A DNA stretch of 64,000 nt, from contig JAYMGJ010000006.1 in NCBI GenBank assembly GCA_037178675.1, positions 1-64,000 on the forward strand. Reading direction: 5' to 3'. The stretch is from Scleroderma bovista. Its lineage: Eukaryota > Basidiomycota > Agaricomycetes > Boletales > Sclerodermataceae. Made by a program: the position numbers and the translations under genes. The notes beneath the pieces are model-generated. The model was not told the DNA's origin. It saw nothing but the letters and a program-made list of their open reading frames with translations, and made no database searches. Each line of letters begins with the position of its first letter. Position 1 is the stretch's first letter. Below, piece after piece: positions 22,747-34,166 of the stretch.

Positions 22747-25045
22747 TCATGTTTCATGTGTCATCTCGACATCCTGAATGCGAGGCGACTGCGGAGCTTC
22801 CCGTTTGATGGTGGGTAACCTTGGCGTGCCATACCGTTGCTTGTAGTCATGATTAATTTTTACAAGCAACGAGCGGATGAGTTCTGCGTGCTTCTTCCTC
22901 TCCTCGACCGAGATGTCCCTTGTCGGTGCAATATAGTGTTCGAGGTTGATTTTGCTTACTTTGCGCACAAGCTCGTGTTCATCGTTGCTGCCGTCCTCCG
23001 GCGCCTCAGTGATCGAACGGAGACTCGGCAAGACAGCGTGGGATAATCCAGGTGACGATCGCGCAGACGTCGGGGTCGTCCCACGGGAAGTATCCGGAGA
23101 ACGTGAGGGGGGTGATGATGGACGGCACATTTCTGTGATGGAGGGCAGTTTGCACGGTGTTGCCTCGTGATGTTGCTTGAGTGAGGGTAGCTTGAGGTCC
23201 GAGTCTTCGGGAAGCAGCATAGGGTAGATTTTTTGGGACGAAAGCGATACTGTTGGCGGGGACCCAAGGGGGCTAAATTTGGCAGGAAGACTGGTCTGTG
23301 ACGAGGTGGCACCGTTGCTAAGCTTGGGCTCAGTGTGCTCAGGGACACTTCCCGGAGCAGATCTCAGCGGAAGCATGTTATGCATTACTTTTCTCGAGTA
23401 GTCTTGTGCTGCCAGTTGTACAGGCGGCTGGGCACCTGGAGGAACGCGAACGAAATCAAAGGAGAGAGATCCGGAGATTGTCGGCTGATGGGGAGGAGTA
23501 GCATTTGACGGCGTGGAGCTGGAAGAGTGCGGAGAAGTCGGGTCCAGCGGCGGAGTAGAGTGAGGATAACTTTGGGGTGGAGCTGTGGGCTGATAAAGAG
23601 CATATGGAGACGAGTCATTGACCGTATAATCCTGAGAGGACGCGGAAACAGCGCGGGTGTGTGTCGCAGAAGTCGAGTTTTGCAGTGCATACACCGACCC
23701 GTAGTGGCTCTGTTGAGAAGGATGGGATGATCTATTCAGAGTAGGTGGGGATGGATAAGAGGTCGGGGCAGTGTACTGGGCAGACGTGTGCGTGTACTGG
23801 GTGTCGTTGGAGAACGAACCCGCAGATGCAGGGAGACCAGGCAGGCCAGCGAGACCAAGCTGGTTGAGGCTATCGGTATCAAAGTAGGGCGAGAAGCGGT
23901 CGGAAGCAGCTGGGTTATTCTGGGTACGATGATGTACTCCGGTTACGTCACGGCCGAGGGTAACAAGGAATTCGTTGACGGCTGCAAGTTCCTCCGGTGT
24001 TCTGATGTCGAAGGAGATTGATCGTGGGTTAAAGGAGTGCTCGTGGGTGGATTCTTGACCGTAAACCATGTTATTTAGCCGTTCGGCCATGTCTAGAGAG
24101 CGGCGAGTTGGATCATGCGCAAGAAAGGGATAAGGGCACCCACGGGGATCATAGGAAGGGTTGACCTTCCTTTTCTTCATGTCGGAGAGAAAATCATCCA
24201 CGGAACAATCAAGGGAGCGTTTGTTGCGCACATGTCCTGGAACTGACTGGGATGATTTTATATCATTCCATGAATTATGACCCTGGAGGAAGGGGTCATA
24301 TGAGATATGGCGAGTATGGTGACCATGAGGGTCTAGGTCTGGGGAGGGTGTGGGGAGGATGGCATAAGGAGATGCTAACATGAGGATATGGTCAATGTGA
24401 GCTGACGGAGGAATGTCGGCGGACATACTATCAGAGTAAGGTTTGGTGCGAGCAAAGGGGGGTTTGGTGGAGAGGTGATGGATTGGGGCGTGCACTGCTG
24501 CGGATAGTTTGGTGGACAAGGGCTTGTTTAGGAGGCCCCTTTGGTGATCTCCACGGACACGAGACAGATAAGAGGGATCGCTAACGGTGATAGCCTTTGA
24601 GTGCTTATGCTGGGCATGATGCTCTTCTGTGTGGATTTTCTCATGTTTTTTGAGATCCTGGGGGCGCTTGAATGACTTCTTGCAGATCTAGAAGGGGTGT
24701 GAGACAGCAAGCGAATATGCGACGAGGGGACATACTTCGCACACGTGAGGTTTCAGGGGTGTGTGGACTGGATGAGTGGAATGGTGAGAACGGGGTACGG
24801 GAGAAGGGGATGCACTTGCCTCTGAGATGGCTCGTAATATGGTCGCGCTTGGCACAAGACGTGTTGCAGTCTTTCCACCTGCAGGTGAGGCAGAGGTTAT
24901 TGGTGCTCTTCCTGCCGATGTGGTCGTTGCAGAGGTGGTTGTAGAGCAGCTCGGGATCTGAGAACGAGGACGAGCAGTCCAGCCACTGGCAAGGAAACGA
25001 CTCGCTGGCAGACGGAGGAGGGGAAGCAGACTCGGAGGAATGCAT
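22747..25045 (-). CDS. pacC: PacC/RIM101 pH-response zinc-finger transcription factor
   Basis: Ambient-pH regulator activated by proteolysis downstream of the Pal/Rim complex. ATG 25043-25045. Three C2H2 fingers come first: [40 protein letters not shown] with [12 protein letters not shown], and [18 protein letters not shown], the diagnostic PacC order. The intron after finger 2 (24768-24819) has a GC donor (GCAAGT); a GT intron follows within finger 3. The long C-terminal part is Ser/Pro-rich and carries two YPX[LI] motifs (CPYPFLAHD and [12 protein letters not shown]), the docking signal for PalA/Rim20 in this family. Ends DVEMTHET at 22747-22749. About 680 residues, a normal length. Its promoter has a cluster of PacC-type sites. 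Confidence 0.94.
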
Positions 25046-25096
25046 GGGTGCGTATTCGTTCTTGGAGGACTGGGCGGGTGTGTTTTAATAATCTCT

Positions 25097-25205
25097 GCCA
25101 AGACACAGGTCAGCGCTTGGCGCTTGGCATCACGTGACCCAATCCTGTGGCCTGGCTTGGCGTGCCTTGGCACTTGGCACCGCTGCTGACAAATCACCCG
25201 CCAAG
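25097..25205. promoter_or_regulatory. Cluster of eight PacC-type GCCARG hexamers in the divergent pacC/myosin light chain promoter
   Basis: GCCAAG at 25097-25102 and 25200-25205; CTTGGC (its complement) at 25116-25121, 25123-25128, 25156-25161, 25166-25171 and 25173-25178; CCTGGC at 25151-25156. GCCARG is the known PacC/Rim101 core. Chance expectation for both strands over 109 bp is about 0.1. Most sites read GCCARG on the strand of pacC. A palindromic CACGTG (25131-25136) and a CCAAT (25139-25143) lie inside the cluster. Confidence 0.75.
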
Positions 25206-25210
25206 CCCTT

Positions 25211-25888
25211 ATGTCCAAATACCCCGACCACCTCTCGCCAGGCAGTCCCCGGCATCGCACTACGCGACGACAAGTCTCGGGTGTGCTCTCGCTCTTCCAG
25301 GCCCAGCAGGTGCAGCAGTTCAAGGAGGCATTCCAGCTCATCGACCATGACAAGGATGGGTGGGTGACAGAGTCCGACCTTAAAGACATCTTTGGAAATC
25401 TCGGTCTGTCTTTCCATTACACGCGCATCCAGGTCTAACACGCGCCCAGGGATATCCCCAACAAAGAAGATGCTCGACGATCTCCTTACAGCGCGTCCAG
25501 GTGGAACGGGGCCCCGCCCATTCGCCGTACAGGAGGACAGCGAGAAGGGGATCAACTTCACCATGTTCCTCACCATGATGAGCGAACGTCTGTTCGAATT
25601 CGACACCGAAACCGAACTCAGAGAAGCATTCGAGTGCTTTGACGAAGGTGACACCGGATCAGTCAAGGTAGACGAGATGCGTAAATGGATGAGCGAGGTT
25701 GGTGAGAGAATGGATCAGCACGAGGTACCCCCCTTTTGTCCGTCGCATCTCCCTCCAACTCACTACCTTTCTCTTAGATCGACAAGTTCCTCAAAAGCTC
25801 GTTCTCAGACAGACAAGGCAACTTCAATTATCGGGAGTGGATAAAGGTGTTAAGTGTTAACGACGAAAGCGAAGCTCCTCAATCCTGA
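25211..25888 (+). CDS. Myosin regulatory light chain (EF-hand)
   Basis: EF-hand light chain of conventional myosin, acting at the cytokinetic ring or septum. ATG 25211. The short basic N-terminus RTTRRQVSGVLSLF has an R-x-x-S type site like animal and fungal RLC. EF-hand 1 is QQVQQFKEAFQLIDHDKDGW (loop DHDKDGWVTESD, calcium-competent). Then come ISPTKKMLDDLL, GINFTMFLTMMSERL and a degenerate hand ECFDEGDTGSVKVDEM. After the second intron, IDKFLKSSFSDRQGNFNYRE leads to the end at 25886-25888. Only the first loop keeps full metal ligands, the usual RLC pattern. Calmodulin itself is excluded by the degenerate later hands. Divergent from pacC, start codons 165 bp apart. Confidence 0.85.
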
Positions 25889-25990
25889 TCATCGTCTCAT
25901 TTTTCTCGTTTTTACTACCAGATGTATGTACATCACATCGTAATCGTTTTATCATACCCCAACAACATCCCCCGAAAGTGTCCCGAAAAT

Positions 25991-27355
25991 TCAGATCCAT
26001 TGCCCTTTGATGGGTTCCGCTGGGAATTTATCCTTCTCGAACCCAAGCTCCTTAAATATATCCTCCGTAGGTTCTTGCGACTCCCTCTGGCTGACTTCCT
26101 TCAGGACTGCATACGACATTTCATCAGTGCCATATGTACATCATGAGACCACTCCAACTGACCTTCTCCCCTTCTCTCGCCCAGACTTTGGTCAACGCCT
26201 TCTACCCCTGAGCGTGCTGCAATGAGTAACAGCTCTGCTCCTGCATAGTCCAACAACTCGATACAACTGCATGGCGCAAAGCGCAGGCCGTACGATCTTC
26301 CCTTTGTGTTCTTCTCATATACATGCTTCATAATCCCCTCCGGATACTTGGCGCGTTTCCAAGCTGGAAGTTGAATCCGTTGGCCAAATGAGCTGGGCTC
26401 TGCTTCAGGATTTTTCACTTGAACCACAAACGACGATGCTGTGTGAATGCCAAGCTCTTCCTGCACTTCCCCCGCCGCAGACGGGTGCGAAAGATGATAC
26501 GCCAAATGTGTCTCATTTCTAGACGGCGTTTTTCCACGGCTGTTCACGATGCCATAGACACCTCTCCCCGCGAGACGAACGGGACCTTGGTGACGTTCGC
26601 CTGTTCCGCTCTGTCGGTGCGGTGCGCAGTCAGGTGAAACCAGGTACGTACCTCGTGTTTTGGTCTGATACGAATGCTCCTCGAATCCTTGCTCGAGACT
26701 ATGGAGGTCATCGCCGATAGCAGTGACAGATGCCCAGAATACTTCCTTCCCGTGGTGTCCCTCAGGGTCGGGTAGACGTTTCTTGCCAATAGTGATAAGC
26801 CGGAAATGTTTTTTGGGCTTGTTCTTTGTCTCGGCGCCAGGCGCAACATCTGCACCTGCGGGGATAAGCTCCAACTCGTCTCTGTCAACTTGATCACTTG
26901 AGTCCCGTGTTTCGTCCACAGTGTGAATGCTGAATTCAGGGGGACGAGGCACAAGAAGCATGTGGAAGTTCCCGACATCATCAATGTCGTGGACCTCTTC
27001 ATGTTGAACCTTGGGCCGATAGAAGAAGTATACATGGCCTCGCTCGATGACGCCTGGATTGTAGGTAAAATGTTAGTGATAGGGTCATCACTGATTAAAC
27101 GTGTTGGGAACCTTCATGGAACGAATACAATTGTGCTTCCTCCTGTTCCGTCTTGGCCTTCTTGGCAGGGAGCTCCTCTATTTCTCTCTCCTCAGCCTTG
27201 GGCTCAACAACCTGTTCAGTATCTTGCTTCTTGCTTGCCTCCCGTTTTTTGCCTACGCCTCTCCGTTCTTTCTGGCTCCCTCGCGATCTGGCCGGTTTCT
27301 TCTTCTGTGAGTTGGCTGTGCGTGTTCGCCCTCCGCTCCGTGTCTGCACTGGCAT
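25991..27355 (-). CDS. Conserved fungal protein, usually labelled BTB domain transcription factor
   Basis: The family is found across filamentous fungi; I see no BTB fold signature, so the common label is doubtful. ATG 27353-27355 (MPVQTRSGGRTR); basic nuclear-type N-terminus (ANSQKKKPARSRGS) and acidic/KKAK region. Then HVYFFYRPKVQHEE, FHMLLVPRPPEFSIHT, the core KHFRLITIGKKRLPDPEG, KEVFWASVTAIG, TKTRGTRHQGPVRLAGRGVY, ETHLAYHLSHP, ELGIHTASSFVVQVKNPEA, YGLRFAPCSCIELLDYAGAE and a C-terminal FKELGFEKDKFPAEPIKGQW ending at 25991-25993. Four introns. Probably nuclear; function unknown. Upstream, a self-complementary TTTATAAA (about 27433-27440) could be its TATA box. Confidence 0.7.
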
Positions 27356-27974
27356 CGTTAATCCGACTGTGGAGAACTGGTGGCAATGTCCCAACGAGTG
27401 TGTGACGTCATGTGTGCGTCCCCCCCATGGGTTTATAAAACCAGAACAAAGCTTGTTTACGTTCACGCCCATACACTGACCTCCTTTGGACGTGCCAATG
27501 ATCATGACCAGACCATTCACTTTGTTGATAGCTGGTACACTTGTCTTCGAACTACGGCTTTTTCCACAGCGGAGCTTTGTTACAGGCGTCGAAAAAAGCG
27601 TCTACAATTTCCACGCGCAGTGACCTTGTAAACAACTTGGTGATCTGCAGGGTTAGACCTGCTATCCCTCAAGGACAGATTCCACTTTGTTTCCATTCAA
27701 ATAATGTACACTGGCCGTCCTCTGGGCACAGACTGTCAGAATATATGGCCGCTACGTGGCAAACTTACAAGACTGATTACATTTATTAGTTTTGATATAT
27801 TAGCCCTACCTACAAGATAAATAGTTCGTAGTCGTACTGTGTATATTCATCGCGTTTGCAGAACCACGATAGTCTCTGGCTTGAATGCCGTGATGTTGAC
27901 CCCTTATGATCCCCGGATTACGTGACTTCCATAAATGTATGCCGTCGCTGGGTCTATCTCGCCCACTCAACATC
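27356..27974. other. Divergent intergenic region
   Basis: About 620 bp between two divergent start codons. Contains TTTATAAA near 27433-27440, placed about 80 bp upstream of the minus-strand ATG. No coding frame with an ATG looks real. Confidence 0.45.
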
Positions 27975-29749
27975 ATGTCCATATCTGTGCTCAAGTCTGC
28001 GTTCAACAGAGAAAAACCGCTTGTATGTGTTCTCAATCCATGCACACGATTTCGCTACTTGATGGCCACAACCCTAGTCCTCGATCACAAATTTGGTCGA
28101 GATCGCTACTTCGCCGACCCAAGCAGAGGAATCATATGACAAGTGAGCCCCGGGTCCCCCGGTGTACTCCCATTCCAACTTACGCTCACGACCTTGCTAG
28201 TCTTCCGGAACTCGTTCATTCGATCATCTTGCAAGGCACAGGGTGAGCACCCGCTCCCCCCCCCACCTCTGGCGCTCGCTTATTGATATAACACTTGTGC
28301 AGGCCAGCCGAGGCGTCTAGAGCACTACGAAAGAAGATCAAGCATGGAAACTCGCACCAGCAGTACAGGGCTCTGTTCGTGCGTTCTCGTGACTTTTTGG
28401 CTAAGGCAAACAGCCCGCACTGAGTACATGTCCAAAACACTATAATAGATCCTTAAAGCACTGATGGAGAATACCCCGGAGCTTAAAAGTAAACCGCTCT
28501 TTCCACCCAAATCCATCGCACAGCCTACTGACCCATTGTGGCAGAGAGATACATAGATGACCAGCTGATCGACGCTTTAAAGCACGTGGCCTCCGATCCC
28601 AGCACAGAGAGCAAAGTCAGGAAGATCCTCAATGCTATAGCCGCATCCTGGAATACCGAGTTCAAGGGTGACCCTTCTATCGCTGACCTCTACAGAGAGT
28701 GCAGGGCAGCCAATCGCAGATCCCAAGGTCCTTGTAGTAACAGTGCGGATGTTGACAAGATGTTGCAGGCTGCTGGGTTGTACTCTGATTCAGCGGAGCA
28801 GAAGCGGAGGGAGAAGGACGAAAAGGAAGCGGCGAGGCGCAAATTGAAGCGGGATAAGGCAGAGGCGAAGCGCAGGGCGGAGGAAGAAGCACGGAGGTCT
28901 AAGGGCCGTTCTCGAAGACCCTTTAACTTTGAGGCGGTAGGGGGGTCGGGCAGTGGAAGCAGCGCATATACTCACGTTCGTTGCAGGACAGACCACAGAT
29001 CGTGACATCGATAGCGAATGCTAGTCAGGCGAGTTACAACCTCATCAACGCCATGAAGCTCGTCAATCCAGAGAAGGAGAAGGTCGAAACCAACGAGCAC
29101 GTGAAAGAGTGCCTCGAAAGGGCAAAGGCAGCAGGCAAGACTATTGTGCGCTATATCCAGGTATAACTCGATCTATAACTTTGTGTGATTTCGTTTTTGA
29201 CCATCCCTCTAGCAAGTAGAGAACGAAGAAATGATAGGGACTCTTATCGCCACGAACGAGCAAGTTATTGCCGCGATCCAGATGTATGAAGCTGTTCGTC
29301 ATTTGAGAGTTTCCGTCGCGATCCGTACCCTAACAACTCCCGAACAGCTTGTAGCAGCACCAACGCCCGACCCCACCATTGAGATACAATCAGGGCTAAC
29401 CGCAGTAACACTCTCCCCAGATGAGCTCCAGGACCAGCCGCGGCCCGCGGAGGAAGATGATAGGCTCGGTAATGCGGGAGAATATGCACATCCCGATCTC
29501 CAGGACCTTTCGTTTGGTCCATTGGGACAGGAACAAGGAGCCCTGCCGCCCCCCATGAAGCCATCTGCTCGGCGTGCTTCGTTTTCCGACGATGACTGGG
29601 ACCACGTCGGTCGGTGTATACTTTCGGACTTGAGCGATTATGAGGAGGAAGAACAACCACATGATCACCCAGGGCCGAGCACGAGCACTCACAAAGAGAA
29701 GATGCTGGTACATACAGAAGATCCATTTGCAGATCCATTCGCAGATTGA
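27975..29749 (+). CDS. LSB5: VHS-GAT domain trafficking protein (LSB5/GGA-like)
   Basis: Ubiquitin- and clathrin-linked sorting adaptor of endosome/actin membranes. The start chosen is ATG 27975 (MSISVLKSAFNREKPL); an in-frame ATG at 27906 would add 23 residues. Splicing four early introns gives the VHS domain: ITNLVEIATSPTQAEESYDN, LPELVHSIILQGTGPAEASR, KKIKHGNSHQQYRALF, ILKALMENTPELK and RYIDDQLIDALKHVASDP. A charged coiled region (QKRREKDEKEAARRKLKRDK) leads to a GAT-like helical bundle (IANASQASYNLINAMKLVNP, VENEEMIGTLIATNEQVIAA). The C-terminus is acidic with SFSDDDWD and repeated DPFAD motifs, possible adaptin-type signals. Stop 29747-29749. Confidence 0.85.
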
Positions 29750-29988
29750 TGATTTATTCCCGTTACCACTGTGCATTTCCCACTTGCCGTAATAAACCGC
29801 GACACCTGAGATATCCTGTCTGAAATCCCCTAGGGAGTGCAAATCGAATTGAAAGTAGAGGTACAAATTACAATACGGTACATATTAGTGGGCGAGGAGA
29901 AACTATATTTTACAACAGGGGGGTCCATAGATGATATGAAAGTCCAGGAGAGAGAAACTAGCGATGGGTTACATTGCAAAGGAGGGGA

Positions 29989-31248
29989 TCAACCGCTCTC
30001 CATGTTGTTGTCGATTTCGTTGCCTTGCTCTGCAGCAGTGGATGATGATCCACTCATGGGCGCCTGAGAGTGGGGCTCCGGGCCGTGAGGTTGTTGGGCT
30101 TGGTGCTGCTGCATCTGACAAGGGGTATGGATTCCAGGGGCAAGACCAACGCCGCCTCCTACGACATTGACGGGGCTCTCGATGTACAACCGGAGAAGCA
30201 CGCTCTCGAGTGCAGCAACACTAGCGCCGGGATATTCGTATGTCCGTGCGTGGCCGCGGATCGTGTTGAAGAGCACGCTCATGCGTTCCCAGGCATCTTG
30301 CTGTGCGGAGGGCCCTTGTGGGGGAGTTGCAAGGATCGGTGGTGCCGGGTAAGTGATTCCCGGGGGTGGAGCATAGTGTGAGAAGGGGTGTGGAGGGTTG
30401 GTCAGGGCACATGGTGGGAAGCCAGGCATGGGTGGCTGTTGTGGTGCTTGCGGTGGCGGCGGCGCAGGCACAGCAGGGGAGGCGACAGGGTTGGTGGAGG
30501 GTGAAGGATCGGACGCCGAGGAGGGAGGGACCTGGGAGTGACGTTTATTCTTTGCCTTATCAGCCTCGACGGCTGCTCGTCTGCCACGCCGAGTAAATGG
30601 CAAGTTGGCGAGTCCAATGGGATGAGAATGTTCAGAGATGTCTAGGGGTGCATTGAGAACGGAGCTGCACAGATGGAGGGGTGGGTTTACTGACAGCATA
30701 CACGGACTTCCTCGGTGTCATAATAGGTCTTGTAACTGATGGATGCTTGGCACCCCTGTCCTTCGAGCTTCGAAGCGATAAGGGTCATCGACGAGTGCGG
30801 CGGAGCGAAAGGTGCTCACTTTTCTACTGGGGACCTTTCTGACGCGCTCTGGATGTTTCTTTACATACTTCTTTCGACCGCTGCGCGAGTGGCGGGCACA
30901 TACGAGCTTGGTGTGATCTTTGAAGCGGGGGGGGATCGCTTTGCTGCCATGAGTGTCGCCCTTTACGAACTCGACCATCTGCGCCTCCTCTTCGCGTGCT
31001 CGCCATTCCTGAAAGGCGTCGAGGGACGGGAACACGAGCGTGTACCCATCGTCGCTGTCTCCTGATCCATACGGTGGACGAGAAGAGGACGGCTTGGTGA
31101 TGGAGGGCGGAGTGACGATGGTCGTTGTTGTGGCCGAGGCGGCGGTCGAGTGTGGATTTTGCGAGAACTGGGAGTGTCCGTGCTGCAAATGTGGAGGCAA
31201 AGGTTGGGACATGGCCAGTGTACCCAGCCTGAAATGCTGGAAACTCAT
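29989..31248 (-). CDS. FAR1-like DNA-binding domain protein
   Basis: Likely nuclear DNA-binding factor; FAR1/WRKY-GCM1-type fingers descend from Mutator-like transposases. ATG 31246-31248 (MSFQHFRLG). Core: GYTLVFPSLDAFQEWRAREE, MVEFVKGDTHGSK, FKDHTKLVCARHSRSGRKKY, RVRKVPSRK. An intron (donor GTGAGC, acceptor GGACAG, about 30750-30815) brings in GCQASISYKTYYDTEEVRVC, and a second intron brings in YISEHSHPIGLANLPFTRRG. Cys and His spacing fits a FAR1 finger. The rest is Pro/Gln-rich with one helical patch (AQQDAWERMSVLFNTIRGHA). Stop 29989-29991. Divergent from UTP11 over about 80 bp. Confidence 0.7.
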
Positions 31249-31329
31249 ACTTTTTCGTCGTGAAATCGGAACAAAAAATCGGGCCAAAAACATGCAACGG
31301 TCACACCGTCGCAGTCACGGTCACACACC

Positions 31330-32452
31330 ATGACACTCGTCCATCGACCAGCACACAAGGAGCGGTCCCAGCTCTCTCATCGAGCACGCCTAGGCCCGCT
31401 CGAGAAGCACAAGGACTATGTCTTACGTGCACGCGACTACCATGCAAAGAAGGACCGCCTCAACCGTCTCCAGTCGAAGGCTGCCGACAGAAACAAGGAT
31501 GAGTTCTACTTTGCAATGAACAAGGAGAGGACCGTCGGGGGCGTCCATGTCCAGGACAGGGGAAACACGGCCATGCCCATAGATATGGTAAAACTACTGA
31601 AAACACAGGACGAGGGATACATACGAACCATGAGAAATCTTGGGCTCAAGGTTCGCGTCCTCCTCTCCCGTCCCCCCGTAGCCACGTGTTCACTCGCGTA
31701 ATAGAAAATAGACAAGATCAAAAACCAGCTGACTGCGTTGGCCAACCTGGTACCCTTTTCAGATGCAGATGACGTGCCCTTGGATGAATCAGAGCTGGAG
31801 ACATTGCGCGCGGCGGGGATACTTCCCTCTCAGTCCAAGTTCAAGGGAGAGCGCAACCAGGGAGCCTCCCCGCGACATATCGTATTTGCAGAGGATGAGG
31901 CGGATGGTATGTCTGGTGCCTTTGAGACCATTGCTTGCCATTACACGCACACCAGTACAGAGACTCTTGGAGAGCCAACGCACAGCCAGTGCAGCCGAAG
32001 CTGCCGCATCGCCAGATCAAGAGGACCTTGGTTGGAAGACTGTCGGTTCGATCAAATCCCGACGCCGGCGCAAGCGTAACCAGGCGACCGAAGACACTGG
32101 CAATGGTCTCACTGAAGAAGAGGCCCAAGAGAACATTGTACGAGATTTGTTTATTTCAGTTATATGTCAACTAAAATGTCGTCTGCAGAAACACCGCGGT
32201 CACCTCCTAAAGGAGCTTGCTGCTCGGATGGCGAGAGATACACAGTTGCTGTACGCCCTACGCGAGCTAGAACTGCAACGACAACTGGTCGGGAAAGGCG
32301 GTCGAAGAAAAGTACGCGGTGTAGAGGAAATAGATGCCGATAAGGATGGAGATGACAGCAACGACGAGCAGAGAGAGACGCCAAAACAGAAACGTGGGGA
32401 TAAGACATACAAACCTCGCATATACAAGTGGCGTATAGAGAGAAAGCGTTGA
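31330..32452 (+). CDS. UTP11: U3 snoRNP-associated protein UTP11
   Basis: SSU-processome component needed for 18S rRNA maturation, nucleolar. ATG 31330: MTLVHRPAHKERSQLSHRAR, then LGPLEKHKDYVLRARDYHAK, DEFYFAMNKERTVGGVHV and MVKLLKTQDEGYIRTMRNLG, which match the Utp11 N-terminal block. After introns: KIDKIKNQLTALANL, an acidic/basic middle, and a C-terminal KELAARMARDTQLLYALREL with the family ending KTYKPRIYKWRIERKR at 32450-32452. Three introns. Length of about 315 residues is slightly above yeast Utp11. Divergent with the FAR1-like gene. Confidence 0.93.
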
Positions 32453-32596
32453 AGTATACACCTCTTGTTCAGCCTTGAAACTTTTAAATTGACTAGATTC
32501 CATCAGATGCTAATTATAAAACAGATCGCTTGAGATGTGTAAGTACGATTATCCGGACACTAATGTCCCAAAATCATCTTTTGTAACAAGACGATA

Positions 32597-34021
32597 TTAC
32601 CAAAATATGTGGCCAATACCGAAAATAGCACCAGATATGGCCATCCCCATAGGTCCTGGGCTAAGACTGCTGGAACCCGAGGTAGATGGCGATGATCCAT
32701 TCTGAGGTAAGGGTGTCGGAATGGGTGTGGCAGGGCTATAAGAGATACCATTGGCGGTAGCAGCGACTTCGAACACGGAGCCTCCACCATACTCATAGAA
32801 CTGGGACGCCAGGTTAAGCACATATATGAAGGCAAGATAGGACCACGACCCACATCTACGAGGAGGAAATTTGGATTCCTTCCATGCTGATTGGCACACA
32901 GTTGAAACTGAGCACCGAGGGAATTAGGCCCAGAGACGGCATTGGTCTGATTGGCGCTGCTTGGATCGGGTGCAGGCTGACCCAAGACTATAACGTCCAG
33001 AAAGTGGTTGATGAGATACATTTGTGTGGATGGGTCACCATTGGTACGATTCACTTGGCAGTCAAACGTGGTGGTAACATCGTAGGCGGTCTCCCAGATA
33101 TTGGTGAACTCTGACCAAGGGGATGGATTATATTTCAGTCCTTTAGCAGACGTTCAACGTACCGTCGATGATGTAAGGAACAACGGTCAAGTCAGCATTT
33201 GCATCCATGAAGGTGATGAGGCGTTTTCCAGAGTCGATGAGGGAGCCCAAAGTGGGCCACTGACTGGCAGGCACGGCTGCAAAAGTGGGTGCGTACGACA
33301 TGGCATCGAGTCCGACAGACTTGTAAACGGCCCCGTAGTCAGAGGGGGAGAAGTTATCAGAGTTGACGATGAGGATTGAAAGTACTAAGGGTAAAAGGTG
33401 TGTAGGCCCCTTGTCTGTTTCCGTCGCAACAAGGCTCACCTTCGTTAGGGTTTGCATCTAACCAAGATTTCACTATGCAAACGTAATATTAGGCCTGAGG
33501 CAATCCAACGATGGACGTACACCACCTGTTGTGAGGTACGTGGCAAAAGGGCCCCCGTTGTACAGTGCCTATAAAATGGTGAGTCTTAGCAACCACAGCC
33601 ATGTGGCGCGTTTGACTGACACAGGACGTGTGACAAAGCTGGATGGTGCCACTCTGGTTGTGGGTCTGTACTTGGAGCATCCTGATGCCATCTTTCAGTT
33701 GCTGGGTAACTAATGTTGCGTGGTATGGTCAGTGTCCATATTGGGCGGAGCATAGAAGGTCGAGCGCACTGTTGTAGTCCTGGTTGGCGGCCACTGAATC
33801 AACGCTCAGTACGGCCCTCGGAGAGCAACTTAGAGGAGAGACTGACAGTTGTTGACGCCGACGGCGTAGGAGTTGTGGGTACCGACAAAGGTGACGTTTC
33901 CGAACGACCTGGTGCATAAATCTGGGCTACCATTGCAGACCGTTGCCCTGCGAGATGGGGAAGCCGCGACAAGTGCGAGCGGCAGAAGAGTCAGAGCGAC
34001 CAGCGCCGACGAGAAAAGCAT
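32597..34021 (-). CDS. Secreted, probably GPI-anchored PLC-like phosphodiesterase
   Basis: PI-PLC-like TIM-barrel protein of the fungal cell surface; substrate unknown. ATG 34019-34021 gives a signal peptide MLFSSALVALTLLPLALVAA. Mature motifs: FGNVTFVGTHNSYAVG (catalytic His region of PLC-X), LKDGIRMLQVQTH-like segment, LCHTSC, SWLDANPNEVLSILIVNSDN, LITFMDANAD, PYIIDG and YLINHFLD. A Ser/Pro-rich C-terminus ends in a hydrophobic tail (MGMAISGAIFGIGHIFW) consistent with GPI addition. Six to eight short introns. Stop 32597-32599. Bacterial-type PI-PLC and fungal annotated PLC-like phosphodiesterases share this pattern. Confidence 0.8.
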
Positions 34022-34166
34022 GATGGAGGGAATGGGATGGTGGGTGTGGAAGAAAGAAAAGGAATGCTGTGGCCCTTGAAATGATAGGCGAGTTGTTAGA
34101 TCGACAGCGGAACCCCTGGGCAGGGGCCCGGTCTCTTGTGTGCGGGCCACCCCCGGAGGTCCCAAC

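Noticed and set aside
30738..30745. Apparent 4-bp tandem duplication (GATGGATG) causing a frameshift in the FAR1-like gene
   Set aside because: An intron with donor GTGAGC after VPSRK and acceptor GGACAG joins directly to GCQASISYKTYY in frame, so no frameshift is needed.
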